From contig BSWB01000004.1 of assembly GCA_033239125.1 (NCBI GenBank), forward strand, positions 30,563,501-30,627,500: a stretch of DNA of 64,000 nucleotides, written 5' to 3'. The position numbers were made by a program, and so were the translations under genes. This DNA comes from Fagopyrum homotropicum. Lineage: Eukaryota > Streptophyta > Magnoliopsida > Caryophyllales > Polygonaceae. Of this stretch, positions 35,837 through 47,970 are shown one piece after another. The notes below the pieces were generated by a model. The model saw only the letters and a program-made list of their open reading frames with translations, was not told the DNA's origin and searched no databases. Position 1 is the stretch's first letter; the number at the start of each line of letters is the position of its first letter.

Positions 35837-38800
35837 ATTGACTTATCTCAATATCCCGGACTTACTCTTCTCATACCTATATTAGCGGTAAATTCTTGGT
35901 GAGCATCATCTGCTCGCTTAATCCTTTCATGCTTCGCTAATTCGTTTTATCTTCCACACTTCTGTTTTCCTCAGACTAACTCTACTTCTCGAGCCCAACT
36001 GGGTCATTCATCTTGACCTAAATAGTCATTCCAAGTCTTCAACGATAGCTGGTAAGTGTCTTTGTAGTTCTGATGATTTTAGTTATCATCCCCTTGCAGT
36101 TCCCCTTGTACGGACCGTCGGTTTTGATGACTAGGTCCCGTGATAATTTGGGTTACCTTGGACTTTCGAGTCCGCCAAGGCCGTTCTTATATATACATTC
36201 CTTCGTTGGTGTTACCGGCAACCTTGCCTTCATGATACTCCGTTGTTTCCGCTACAGGGCTTCAACTCTTTGATACCGACATTGCGATTTCTTTCAAATT
36301 CCTATATTTTTGAGGGGGTTAAAACCTCTCCACACTTGTAAAGTCTACATTTGCATCTACACTCTATTGTAGGTATCCCTTCCATGCACCTTAGACCCTC
36401 ATATCCTGGTCGACATTTTATCTCTTTTGGCCTTACAAGCTTGTCTTGTGAACTCTTCTACTAGGTGACTCGTCTTATACATTTTTCTTCTCTGCATCGG
36501 TCTTTAATTGTCTGTTGATCATTACTACCCATTCTGTGTTGGAACTTCAGTTGCTTTGTACTCTTGCCTAGATTTCCTAAGGACATCCTCATCTCAAAAC
36601 TTTATTTAAAATTTATCATAACCCGCAATTTTGATACCTGACTTTCCTTCTCACTGGATAAGTTATACACTTGGTTTACACTAAATCTATCACAGTGTCA
36701 TCAGTCCGTTGGTATGATTGTTATTAAACATCCAATGGTACCATTTGTATACAACACATTAGGTGCATATGATTTTCCCACCAATCAAATTTCTTGCATC
36801 GCATTTATTATGTCTTCCTTATACTCATGTCGCTTTACCTTCTTTGATATTTACACCCCGTAAGATAGTTAAATCCCTTTGAGTTTTCTCGTACACACTT
36901 TACAACCGCGTTGGTTGGTCTTATTACTTTCATCAACTCTTAGGTCATCAGTCCAGCTGAATTTTCCATGGAGTACCTCCATTTCTCCTTAAATAATAGT
37001 CTTTAGTCCTTTCGGTAACCATCTTATTGGTGTGATACCGGATCCATATAACAACCTTTAGTCTTTCACTTTTACTCCTTCTCATGTCTGTTTAAGTCGA
37101 CCTGTAGATTCTATCTGCAATCACCTCACAACTCGACCACACATTTCACCAAGGCTTTACATCATACTCCTTATGTTTGTGCCGCCTCGGAATTTCCAAT
37201 TATTCTGTGTCACATCTTAAATCACAAGAATTTTCCCTGTCAATCTAGACAGTCTGACCCTTTTTTTTTTTCTTTTTTTTTTTTTTTTTGAAGGGGCGCC
37301 ATCAGTCTTACTTGTGTGGAATGCTAAGACATATGACATGTTTCCAATCATCTACTTCCTCTTAGTCTTCTAGTTCTTCTTACAGGGATCCCTTCATTCT
37401 AACTCTGATATGTATCTTTCGCAGTCAGTAGTAAGTAACTACTCCCAACAATTTCCTTTACACCATTACTATCATCAAGGGTCATTACCAAACGTCAAGA
37501 GCTGCTCTTAAATTTTCTTTATTAGAGTTATCATATTGGACTCATTTAACGTTACCATCCAGGCTACTAGTACTTGTATTGATCTACTTCACCATTTTCG
37601 TCGTGGATCTCCGAAAGAAATTCCCTAGATGTCGATAAAATTCTTTTATAACCTTGTGGTTATTCTTCTTATCGGTTAACTAACCATCACTAGTTAACCC
37701 GCGCATGTAACTTTTTAAGTTGTCCAAGTAGGATGTAGTTGACCTTCTACAACATCATAGACTTACTTTTCTTCCATCTCTTTTGAGGCTTGATATGCTT
37801 GGTGAAATATATCTTCTTCAGTCTCCTTATTTATTCTTCTTTAGCTCCTCCTACCATCTACACTTTTGTAAGATCGTTATACTCTTACGAGTCCAGTTGT
37901 ATCATTCTTCTTCCATCAACAGACTTTTCAATCCTTCTAGGGTAGCTTGTAGGTACATCTCCGTGATTCTTTTACCTGAGTTATCGTCTATTTGCGGTTC
38001 TCTATTATGAACTTGTAGTGCTGTTAGCTTATATTCCTTTTGAATGAGAAGTTATTGGGGTCCCTCGAGTTCACCAATACTCTTCTCACACACTCTTCTT
38101 CCTTGGGTGTTGCTTGTAATGCTGTCTTTACAGAAGCTGGTTATTGTTGTATCCCGGTCTATGTCAAAATTCTCCTGTGTTCTACGAGATCACTCCACTT
38201 CTACGTTGGTGAAATCTACCTTTCCCTTTCTGGCAATGCGTAAGCTTCCAAGTTGCACCTCTTTAATTCTTTCTATTTGGATGGATAATGTATCTCGTGT
38301 TGACTTCCATACTTTTGACTGTCTCGGTTATCAATCTGGATGGTGGTGGCAATTAGCTTGTTGAGAGTGATCATATTTCGCCTTGCTTTTGGCATCAACT
38401 TTCACTTCCTAGTCTGTCAGTGAGCTTAAATTTTATGTCCCTTTTCTTGATCGCTACTATATCTCCCTTTTGACTTTCATGTCTATGGCAAATTTTCGAC
38501 GTCATCCTCTTTGTTTGTGAAGTCACTTTACACAACTTGAAAGAGCCTCTCCATTGTCTTTCTCAATTCCCTAGTTGGCGAGCATCTCTTGCTTCTCCGG
38601 AACTACTCTCTTTAATATCCGTCATTTGATCCCGTTGAGTTGATTCGGGATTCTCTTCTTGCCATCTTAATTGGTGTTGTCTTTGAGTCTTCACTTTTCT
38701 GTCTCGACGTTCCTCAACAAGCTCGAAGGAGTTGTCCGACGTTCGTCTACCCTAATGCACATAAGATGTGCATACTAATCCTCACGTTGACACCCTTCAA

Positions 38801-38929
38801 AATCTACTTAGATGTATCCAAGGGGTGAGAAACTCATTATGTTATCTCCGTTAAGGACATAACATAACTACAATTCTGCTAATCTTCGGCATATACCTAT
38901 CTATATAACATATCCTTATAAACAAGCTA
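35837..38929 (-). other. Decayed interior of outer reverse-strand element
   Basis: This should hold gag and most of pol on the reverse strand. It is purine-rich on that strand, as such genes are, but no gag core, zinc knuckle, protease, RT or integrase motif could be recognised, and stops are dense. It contains T-runs at 37262-37290. Either an old degenerate cargo or non-coding filler kept only for length. Confidence 0.55.
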
Positions 38930-39156
38930 AAAGTCCAACTACAGTAAAACCTAAAGTCCATACTAAGCATACTGAGATCCGCGGTAGTAGTGGTGGTCAA
39001 CCGTACTTTTCTATTCCCAACCAGACTATGCATGCATTTAAAAACCAAAATTCTCTTTTTAAAACTCAGACCCCTTTTCGGGTTCTGCTTAAAACTTATT
39101 CGGTCTTTCAGAAGATTTCAAGTGCCATTGTTGCCAACTTGGCTCTGATACCATGT
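38930..39156 (-). other. Leader and primer-binding site of outer element
   Basis: GCTCTGATACCA at 39142-39153 is the complement of TGGTATCAGAGC, the initiator-Met primer site, three bases from the LTR. The next 210 bases on the reverse strand match the leader of the forward Tekay element (44325-44530) almost perfectly, then similarity stops abruptly near 38930. The retained leader probably carries packaging or priming signals. Confidence 0.85.
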
Positions 39157-40443
39157 TGTAACACCCCGAATTCTCAGAACTCGGAGCATTACTGGTTAGG
39201 ACCTCACAATGGGTCCCGACCTAAGTTTGACAACAATATTACTAGGATCTTGCAACAAGACACAATAAGAAAAACCAAAATTTCATAAAACAATATTTTT
39301 AAGGGATGAATGCAACAACGTCTAACAGCCTATATTACTTAAACAACGAAACATACTAACTGTCTTAACCAGAGGAAAAGACAACAAAGTAACAACCCAA
39401 ACCCCCACTCTAAGAGTACGGAGACCCGGCTGACCACTACTTCCGGATCACTCAGCTGCTGTTCTAACCTGTAGTAAATCTAAAAACACAACAAAACAAC
39501 CATTAGCTAGTTATCTAAACATTAGGAGAATAATAATAGCACACACACACATAAAATAATAAACACTCATCATGCTTTCAAACAATCCATTTATTATCTT
39601 TATTTAAGTCATTCACTCTAATGATACTTATTTTGTGACACGAGGGATTCCCAAACCTCGCCTCCGCCCCCGTGTACCCATCAGGAGTGGATCCGATGCA
39701 TCTCACCGTGTACCTGTATGGTCTGGGTATAGAGAACCTCCCAGTCTCCTGGCAGAGCTGGGCAGTGATGTCACGGCCCGTTATACATACACTTGGGCCT
39801 TAATACATAATAACAACGGTCGTCCTAACAAGTTGTTATTATAACACACATTGTACACACACCACTATTATCACTCAACCAATATCCAGCAACCAGCTAA
39901 GTAAGTCGCAAGGACTTACCTGAATCAAACCACAACTCTCACAATCTCAACTCGGTCTGCAACCGTAGAAACTCAAACGCCTGTCAAACAAGGCACGTGG
40001 ATCAAAATTACATCCCATTTTCTTAGAAGTCTTAAACTTCTAAGACGTACAATCTCATGAAGAGAACTTACTAAAAAGGTTTCTTTTAAGTGTAATTACC
40101 ATTTTACCCTTGATCTCAAATTTCCGAAAAAGTCTATTATTTAGTTCTACTCTTTTCTTTTAGAGCTCGTTTCCTCTAATCTGGTTCTCAAGATTAGCTT
40201 AATAAAATTTATGAGATTAAATCTCAAACACTCGTCAAGAAAACGACATCATTCCTTCCCGGTTATTATTCTATTCTTATACCTAAGTATATAAGTATAT
40301 ATATATACGTTACCTTTACTCATTGATGTATATACTTATGTATACCCACTCTATTTATTCATATTTATACACTTGTATCTCTCATCGAACCGATTCACAA
40401 ATACGTACTTATCTATTCTCTTATACTTATACTTATACATATA

Positions 40444-40488
<45 letters not shown>

Positions 40489-41739
40489 TCCTATATACTA
40501 CACTATACTTGCACTTGCAACACTTATACAAATTGAAGGGTCATATACCCATCAGACTACACTCAGCAACTAAAAGCCCTCCACTCTACATCTTTATTTA
40601 TCACATAGACTGCCCAAGGCTCTAGTTCGATACTCTACAGAAGTCCCAGATCAAGAGGCATATCCCATACTGCTTACTCAATCTACACTTAACACCCTCT
40701 TAATCCAAGGCTTAAGTTCCATCCTCGATCGAGCATAGGAAGGTAGCACGGAACTCACCTGAAGCTCTTCTGCAGGCTGAAGAACGATCCAAACCTCCAG
40801 TGGCTGGTGCACGATTGAGGCGTCTTGGGTAAGGTTTTCGTACACTAGCACCGACTGTGCTCGTTGCTGTCAAAACAGGGTCACACCCTTGTGTTGTTAC
40901 TGGGTATAATTAGAGAGGGAAAAGAGGGGGATGTTTTCAAATCGTTTGGCTCACCTGGTTGCCGACTGGGATGGTCGAGGAGGGTCCGGGGTGCAGATTC
41001 CTCGTGTATGTAGAAGGTCGAAGGTGATAAGTCGTTTAATCGATGTTCGGAGTCTACTGGAGGTTAACGTTCAGCGGTGTAGAGAAATTAGAGACAACTG
41101 GAGAGGGGCGAGACCTTACCGGCGTGGCGGTGGTCGACGACGGATTGTGCAGCCTGCCCAGCGGTCGAAGGAAGGGTGGCGGGGTCCGACTGCGAGGCTG
41201 GCACTGCTGCTGTTGTGGAACCAAGGTTAGGCTTCCGGCTGGTAATACCCGAGGACAGAGGGGAAGGGAAAAAGGTAGACCGAGAGGGCGACTCACCTGT
41301 GGTCGACAGAGCCGGCGGAAGGGTCCCGGTGGCTGCGGTGTTGCGGCGGAGCTTGCTGTGGTCGCTGGTTCGGAGATCTCGTTGCTGTGGTGTAGTTGCT
41401 GCTGCAAGTCGATGCACAGAAGGAGGCGGAAAGGGAAGCGTAAACTACCGTTTAGTTTAGTGTTAATGTTGATTAGGTTAAAAGCTAATTAGATTAGAAG
41501 TTAATTAGGTTAGAAGTTAAGTGTTGGGCCAGCTGGGCAATCTTAGTGGGCCTACTCGGATGGGCCTGCTCATCTAAATTTAAAAGATGGCTGAAAGTAA
41601 GCGTCGTTAAATTGTACGGAAATTCTTCGGTTTTCAACATACGGAATTTATTATTCAGTTTACAATTCTAACATTTTATATAAGTTAAGTACAATATTTA
41701 TCACTTTATGTGAATTATGGTCACATAAAATGATAGTAT
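39157..41739 (-). mobile_element. 5' LTR of outer element, main part
   Basis: 2583 bp of the 5' LTR, cut at AGTAT (41735-41739) by the forward Tekay element; the rest is at 63330-63431. About 17 substitutions by eye separate it from 13033-15735. TA run at about 40449-40484. Hairpin GTAAGTC...GACTTAC at 39901-39919. Confidence 0.92.
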
Positions 41740-43033
41740 TGTAATAACCGAATATTTTAAGTTTCCGATAAATTGAAATTAACCAAAGTCCGATGCGACC
41801 ATCGTAAATAATTAAATAAGTAAAATAAAACGAGAGTAGTTCGATCATTTCCGTGACCTAGATTCACATAAAATGATAAATTAAATGACCGGAAATAATT
41901 TAAGTACGTTAAAATAAGAATAATAATAAATTATAAAATACGGAATTAAATTCCGTATTTTTATAAGTTTCCGCACGCAAATAACGAGTGGCGTATCCGT
42001 TTTAATAGTCGCATAGCGGACCGGGTGTGGGCCACTACAAAGCCCAATTAGTAGCCCACTTAATTCCCTAACCCTAATTAGAATAACCTAATCCTAATCC
42101 TAAAACTAAACTGCCGCTTACCTCTTACGCTCCTCTGGATTTCACGAGCTGCTTCTTCTCCCTCGCGACTCAGACCGCCGCAGTCCCAACAGTCTTCCGC
42201 CTCTCACCGGAGACGCCGCCACCTTGCCTGCGCCGCCCTCGCCTAGCTTCTCCGTCCGCCGGCGACTGCAGCAGCCAGGTGAGCCCTCTGTTTCCCTCCT
42301 TCCTTCCGTCTTCTCCCTCTCGTTTCTGTTTCGAGTCCGGAAATTATAACTTCGCCTCCCTGCTGTCAGTAGCCGCGCACCAGCCCAGACCGCCGCCAGT
42401 GCATCGCCGCCTTCCGCCGGACCATCCCCGTGCCGACGCGTGACGAGGTAAGCCAGCCCCTTTCTTCCCTCCTTCTGTTTCGCTGGGCGCAGCAGCGTGC
42501 TAACCGCCCTTCTGTCCGCTGGTGACGCAACCCAGGCGCGAGTCCCTCCAGAAGAACGGTGCACCAGCAACCATTTCCCTTGCAGCAGAGGAGGACCCGG
42601 TACTGCGTGGTGGTGAACTCTTCGAACCAGTAGCAGGCCGGTCCAGGACAAGTTGCGACACCCTGCTGCGTTACATCACCCGGAAAGGAGAACCCCGGCA
42701 GCCTGCAGTAGGTCAGCCTCTCGTTAAACAGCAGTGCGTATAGAGACGGTTTATGGGTATGAATGTGTGCTGGATGTGTAATTATATACATACTTATGAG
42801 AATTTTTGAACGTATAAGTGTATATATACGTATAGGAGAGTATGAAGGTATATAGATGTATGAGTACGAGTTGGATATATATAGATAGGGAAGATATAGT
42901 GGTATAAATATACACTGCAGTGTGTTAGTCATAGGTACAAAAATATTTATGTGAATAGATTGAAGCTTTGGACATATATTTACATAGGTGTGTATATATA
43001 TATATATATGATGATATATTTAGCGATATATGT

Positions 43034-43036
<3 letters not shown>

Positions 43037-43122
<86 letters not shown>
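43037..43122. repeat. (TA)n microsatellite
   Basis: About 86 bp of alternating TA; the 3' LTR has about 36 bp at the same place (62429-62464). Confidence 0.95.
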
Positions 43123-43123
<1 letters not shown>

Positions 43124-43540
43124 CAGTGCGAATGAGAAAATAAATATCTGGAGATATATATGCAAGTACCGAGTAGTTACATAATTATACGGGTTGAAGG
43201 AAAAGTTAGGGTATGTACGTAAATATATATATATACCGAGGTAAGAGTAAAGTGGTCCGAGCTATAACTTATAATTTATAAGAAAAACTTTAGAAAGAGA
43301 GAGACTAATCATAGAGAACAAATCCTAAAAGGGATTTAGTAGGACTCAAGAGTGAACTTTGAGAACTTTCGGTACCAGGGGTAAAATGGTCTTTTACCAT
43401 AAGATAGTTGTTTTTCCGTAATTCCTTCGCAAGAGGTTGGACAGCGAGATGTGATTTTTGATACACATGCCTTCATTGACAGGCACTTGAGTTACCACGA
43501 GTACGGACTATCTGAGGAGTGTTAGAGTGTTTTGACTCAG

Positions 43541-43559
43541 GTAAGTCCTTGCGACTTAC
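43541..43559 (+). promoter_or_regulatory. Conserved LTR hairpin with splice-donor consensus
   Basis: GTAAGTCCTTGCGACTTAC after ACTCAG gives CAG|GTAAGT and a 7-bp stem. The matching site in the 3' LTR is lost in the deletion near 62882. Confidence 0.55.
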
Positions 43560-44312
43560 TTAGCCAGTTTCTGAGTGTTAGTTGAGTGATAGTAGTGGTG
43601 TGTGCTATTGCTTGATTTAATAATAATAACTTACTAGGACGACTGTTTTTACGTTTAAGGCCCAAGTGTATGTATAACGGGCCGTGACATCACTGCCCAA
43701 CTCTGACAGGAGACTGGGAGGTTCTCTATACCCACACCATACAGGTACAAGGTGAGGTGCATCGGATCCATTCCTGATGGTTACACGGGGGCGGAGGCGA
43801 GGTTTGGGAATCTCTCGTGTCACAAAATAAGTATCATTAGAGTGAACGAGTAAATTAAAGCAAGATAATAAAACGGACTTGTTTGAAAGCATGCTGAGTG
43901 TTTATGTTTATCTGAGTGTGTTTGTGCTGCTATTATTCTGCTAATATTTAGATAACTAGCTAACGGTTCTTGTTGTTGTTGTTTTAGATTTACCGCAGGT
44001 TAGATCAGCAGCTGAGTGATCCGGAAGTAGTGGTCAGCCGGGTCTCCGTACTCCTTAGAGCGGGGTTGGGGTTGTTTTGTCTTTCCTTTCTGTTGGTTAA
44101 GACAATTGCTCTTTTCTTTTGTTTAAGTACCGTAGGCTACTAGACAGTGTTGCATTCATTACTCTAAAAACATGGTTTTTATGAATTTCGGTTTCTTTAT
44201 TTGTGTCTTGTTGCAAGATCCTAGTATTGTTGTTGTCAAACTGAGGTCGGGACCCATTGTGAGGTCCTAACCAGTAATACTCCGAGTTCTGAGAATTCGG
44301 GGTGTTACAACA

Positions 44313-44324
44313 TGGTATCAGAGC
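44313..44324 (+). promoter_or_regulatory. Primer-binding site (initiator-Met tRNA)
   Basis: TGGTATCAGAGC three bases after the LTR end at 44309. The leader to the gag start (44325-44579) holds no other recognised feature. Confidence 0.95.
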
Positions 44325-44579
44325 TCTAGGTTGGCAACAATGGCACTTGAAATCTTCTGAAAGACCGAATAAGTTTTAAGCAGAACCCGAAAAGGGATCT
44401 GAGTTTTAAAAAGAAAATTTTTGGTTTTAAATGCATGCATAGTCTGGTTGGGAATAGAAAAGTACGGCTGACCACCACTACTACCGCGGATCTCAGTATG
44501 CTTAGTTGGACTTTAGGTTACTGTAGTTGGACTTTTGGACTTTCAGCTAGTAGTAATTATAGTTTTTATTTTTGCACAG

Positions 44580-44990
44580 ATGGCACGTACTAGAGATACG
44601 CTAGCTACTGGTCGAGGCAGAGGTCGTCCACCTCTCCCTCCAGCTGGACCAGGTAGGGGAGATAGGACCCCTACAGTTAGAGGACGCGGCCGTGGAGGTA
44701 GACCCCCACTAGCCCGAGGTCGAGGTCGAGCTCCACGAGAGGATCCCCCAGCAGTGATCATGCCAGAGGCTGGAGTGGAGGAAGTAGCTGAGAGTGTTGG
44801 TCCTGAGGTCAGGAACGAGACCGTTGCTAGGTCTGGAGCACAGAGAGCACGTTCGATAGAGTCAGGGCGTGTTTCCATTGGAGCGACTGAGTACAGAGAG
44901 TACCGAGCCTACGTTGAGCGTAGGGAGGAGGCTGCTAGGACAGAGAGACTTTCCCAGGTACCACCAGTACGGTTAGATCTGTCCAGGTGA
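44580..44990 (+). pseudogene. gag N-terminal part (frame 1 of gag-pol)
   Basis: ATG at 44580 (MARTRDTLATGRGRG) opens a basic, Arg/Gly/Pro-rich N-terminus typical of Tekay-like gag, then an Ala/Glu/Arg-rich helical stretch. The frame ends at 44988-44990 and the rest of gag continues in another frame from about 44984, so there is a frame change here, probably a small deletion. The upstream codons of this frame (from 44535) are leader. Confidence 0.85.
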
Positions 44991-46408
44991 CACAGGAAGC
45001 ACCTCAGGTGCCAGCTGTACCTGAGAGGAGAGTTGTGACTGATAGAGCGCCTACTGGGACTAGAGCACCAAGGCCAGATGAGTGGTTGAAGGCTTTCAAC
45101 TCTCAGAAGGTCCCCTCATATAATGGAGAGATAGGATTGGAGGTGGAGCACTGGATTGGGCAGGTAGAGACTGCGTTAGAGGCAATACGCTGCCCAGAGG
45201 ATCGGCAGGTAAAATTGGTGCAGACCTGCTTCACTGGAGATGCTCATTCCTGGTGGCGGACCATGCGTAGTCGAGTCACCAGTTGGGAGCAGATGAGGAG
45301 CATTGTTAGAGACAGATACTGCCCTGTTTCGTTGAGGAGAGAGAAATTCCAGGACTTCATTGAGGTTGGATTTGAGGACGTCCCGATCGCTGCTGCCATC
45401 AAGAAGTTCCAGAAGGAACTGACACTGCTTGGACCAGCTGCACCTCCTGAGGAGCAGCATGTCTATATCTTTTCTCGGAGATTGAGAGAGAGTACCCGTT
45501 CCTATCTGGCAGGATTTCGCTGTGAGACTCTGTCAGACTATCAGGATAGAGCATCTGCTTATGAGAGAGACAGACTAGTGTCAAGGAGAGCTACTCAGTC
45601 AGACAGGCCGGATAAGCGGCAGAGGACAGGTTATGCTAGTGGTAGTTCAGGAGTAGCTGCTTTTGGACGGGGACAGACTCAGGGGAGACAGGGTCATATA
45701 GCTACTGGTCAGACTTCAGCTGGTGGCTTGCAGTGCCACAACTGCAATAACTATGGGCATATCCGATCAAACTGTACGAAGCCAGCAGTGACTTGCTTCC
45801 AATGCGGTAAGATTGGACATAGAGCTGCCTTCTGCCGTCAGGGCAAGGCTCCATCTCAACAGGGTTCTTCTCCTGCAGGCTTATCAGGGAGTGTACAGAG
45901 ACCGCAGCAGTACAGAGCTCCTAGTCAACAGCAGCAGTACAGAGCTCCTAGTCAGCAGCAGCAGTACAGAGCTCCTGGTCAGCAGCAGTCTTACCGGGCT
46001 CCAGGGCACACATCACCACAGAGTTCTATGCAGGGATCAGGTCGAGGCAGAGGACGTGGTAGTGTGACTGATACTAGAGGAGCTCATGCACGAGTGTTTG
46101 AGTTGAGAGATGCTGATCAGCCAGATGCACCGACTGCCACAGGTACGATCCAGATTCATGACTTACCTGTACGAGTTTTATTTGATACGGGTGCTACACA
46201 CTCCTTCATATCTGATGCATGCGTAGATAGGTTGTCCTTAGCTACTGTAGAGGGGATACCTTTTATGATAGGCTTACCTGATGGGAGTAAGGTAAGAGGG
46301 ACTAGAGAGATCTTTGGATGTCCCGTTCGCATGGGAGATCGAGACTGGCTAGTCAATTTTCTCGTCATGCCCTTAGCTCATGAGGATGTCATCTTAGGGA
46401 TAGACTAG
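44984..46408 (+). pseudogene. gag capsid core, two zinc knuckles and protease (premature stop)
   Basis: Contains the retrotransposon gag core (WLKAFNSQKVPSYNG ... WWRTMRSRV ... FIEVGFEDV), then two CCHC zinc knuckles at 45733-45837 (CHNCNNYGHIRSNC and CFQCGKIGHRAAFC) for RNA binding. A 27-bp unit repeated about three times encodes QQYRAPSQQ repeats (45904-45984). The aspartic protease has the catalytic triad motif in VLFDTGATHSF near 46170. It ends at TAG (46406-46408), where the family usually has Trp after GID; the next codons continue in the same frame, so this is a point nonsense change. Confidence 0.9.
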
Positions 46409-46711
46409 ATGAAAAAACACGGAGCAGTCTTAGACATTGGTAGGAGGGCAGTGACCGTTGCCACGGAGGAGGGTCATAGGGTAATATTCCGAGGTTGGGA
46501 CCTCGGAAAGTCAGGTACAGTTATCAGTGCAGTGAGAGCAGCGAGACTGATAGCGCAGGGTTGTGAAGCCTTCTGGTGTTATGCCATGAAGGAAAGTAAG
46601 AGCCTGACTATAGAGGAGATACCTGTTGCATGCGAGTTTGTAGAGGTATTCAGTGATGACCTGCCAGGACTACCCCCACGAGACCTATCTCGAAGGCTCC
46701 GTACCGTATGA
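46409..46711 (+). pseudogene. Protease end and protease-RT linker
   Basis: In frame after the TAG at 46406. It encodes MKKHGAVLDIGRR...LIAQGCEAFWCY...DLPGLPPR. Immediately afterwards the family motif PISKAPYRM is readable in another frame (about 46684-46710), so about 15 codons plus the frame were lost by a short deletion near 46683. Confidence 0.85.
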
Positions 46712-47970
46712 CACCTATAGAGCTGCTTGAGCTGAAGAAGCAGTTAGAGGAGCTAGCAGAGAAGGGTTTCATACGCCCTAGTGTGTCTCCTTGGGGTGCG
46801 CCAGTGTTGTTTGTGAAGAAGAAGGACGGATCGATGAGGCTGTGCATAGACTACAGAGAGCTGAACAAAGTAACCATCAAGAACAAGTATCCACTGCCAC
46901 GTATAGATGATCTGTTGGACCAGTTGCATGGAGCGTCCGTGTTCTCGAGGATAGACTTGAGGTCAGGTTACCACCAGTTGAGGGTGAGAGATCAGGACAT
47001 ACCTAAGACGGCATTCCGGACTAGGTATGGTCATTATGAGTTCGTAGTGATGCCATTCGGGCTCACTAATGCACCAGCGGTGTTCATGGAGTTGATGAAT
47101 GGGATATTCATTGACTTTTTAGACCAGTTTGTAGTGGTCTTCATCGACGACATCCTAGTCTACTCTAGGAGTCGAGAGGAGCATGCCGGACACTTGAGGA
47201 CAGTACTGCAGATTCTACAGGATAGCCAACTATATGCTAAGCTATCCAAGTGTGAGTTTTGGATGTTAGAGGTGGCTTTCTTAGGACACGTGGTGACTGC
47301 TGAGGGTATTAAGATCGATCCGGCGAAGATCGAGTCAGTATCATCTTGGCAACCTCCTAAGAATGTTAAGGAGGTTCGCAGCTTTCTAGGCTTAGCAGGT
47401 TATTACCGCCGGTTTGTGGAAGGGTTCTCTTTGATTGCCCGACCACTTACTTGTCTTCTAAGGAAGACCACCCGGTTTGTCTGGTCTGAGCCGTGTCAAC
47501 AGAGTTTTGAGGAGTTGAAGAGGAGATTGACGTTCGCTCCGATTTTAGCACAGCCTGAGGGTATTGATGATTTTGTGGTATACAGTGATGCATCCAAGCT
47601 GGGCTTGGGGTGTGTTTTGATGCAGAGGGGTAAGGTCATAGCCTATGCGTCTCGACAGTTGAAGACGTATGAGGAGAACTACCCCACACATGATCTAGAG
47701 TTGGCTGCAGTAGTCCATGCTCTTAAGATCTGGCGTCACTATCTCTATGGAGCGACATGTCAGATCTTTACAGACCACAAGAGTCTGAAGTACATATTCA
47801 CTCAGAGGGAGTTGAATAACCGCCAGAGGCGGTGGTTAGAGTTGATCAAGGACTTCGACCTTGAGATCCTTTACCACCCCGGAAAGGCGAATGTGGTAGC
47901 TGATGCTTTGAGCCGGAAGACGCCTAGAGAGAGGGCGATAGCCCGGTTGACAGTACAGCCACAGTTGTAG
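46684..47970 (+). pseudogene. Reverse transcriptase and RNase H domains of Tekay pol
   Basis: All main RT blocks are present: LCIDYRELNKVT, FRTRYGHYEFVVMPFGLTNAP and the catalytic VVFIDDILVYS (47133-47165), then LSKCEFW and FLGHVV. RNase H follows with YSDASKLGLGCVL (47581), LELAAVVHALKIWRHYL and TDHKSLKYI, ending NVVADALSRK. It stops at TAG (47968-47970), and the same frame then continues into integrase, so this is a single nonsense codon. RT copies genomic RNA and RNase H removes the RNA strand; both domains look intact by themselves. Confidence 0.92.

Larger units (their letters stand above)
41740..44309 (+). mobile_element. 5' LTR of forward Tekay element
   Basis: 2570 bp, TGTAATAACCG to GGGGTGTTACA. 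It holds a GC-rich block (42110-42720), a long TA run (43037-43122), the hairpin at 43541-43559, and a block shared in inverse orientation with the outer element's LTR (about 43640-44309). Open frames in the GC-rich block have no recognised product. Confidence 0.95.

Noticed and set aside
37262..37290. Poly-T runs (also 16227-16252; poly-A at 57747-57776) as LINE or processed-gene tails
   Set aside because: No target duplications or LINE/SINE sequence next to them; the one at 57747 is inside the Athila 3' noncoding region.
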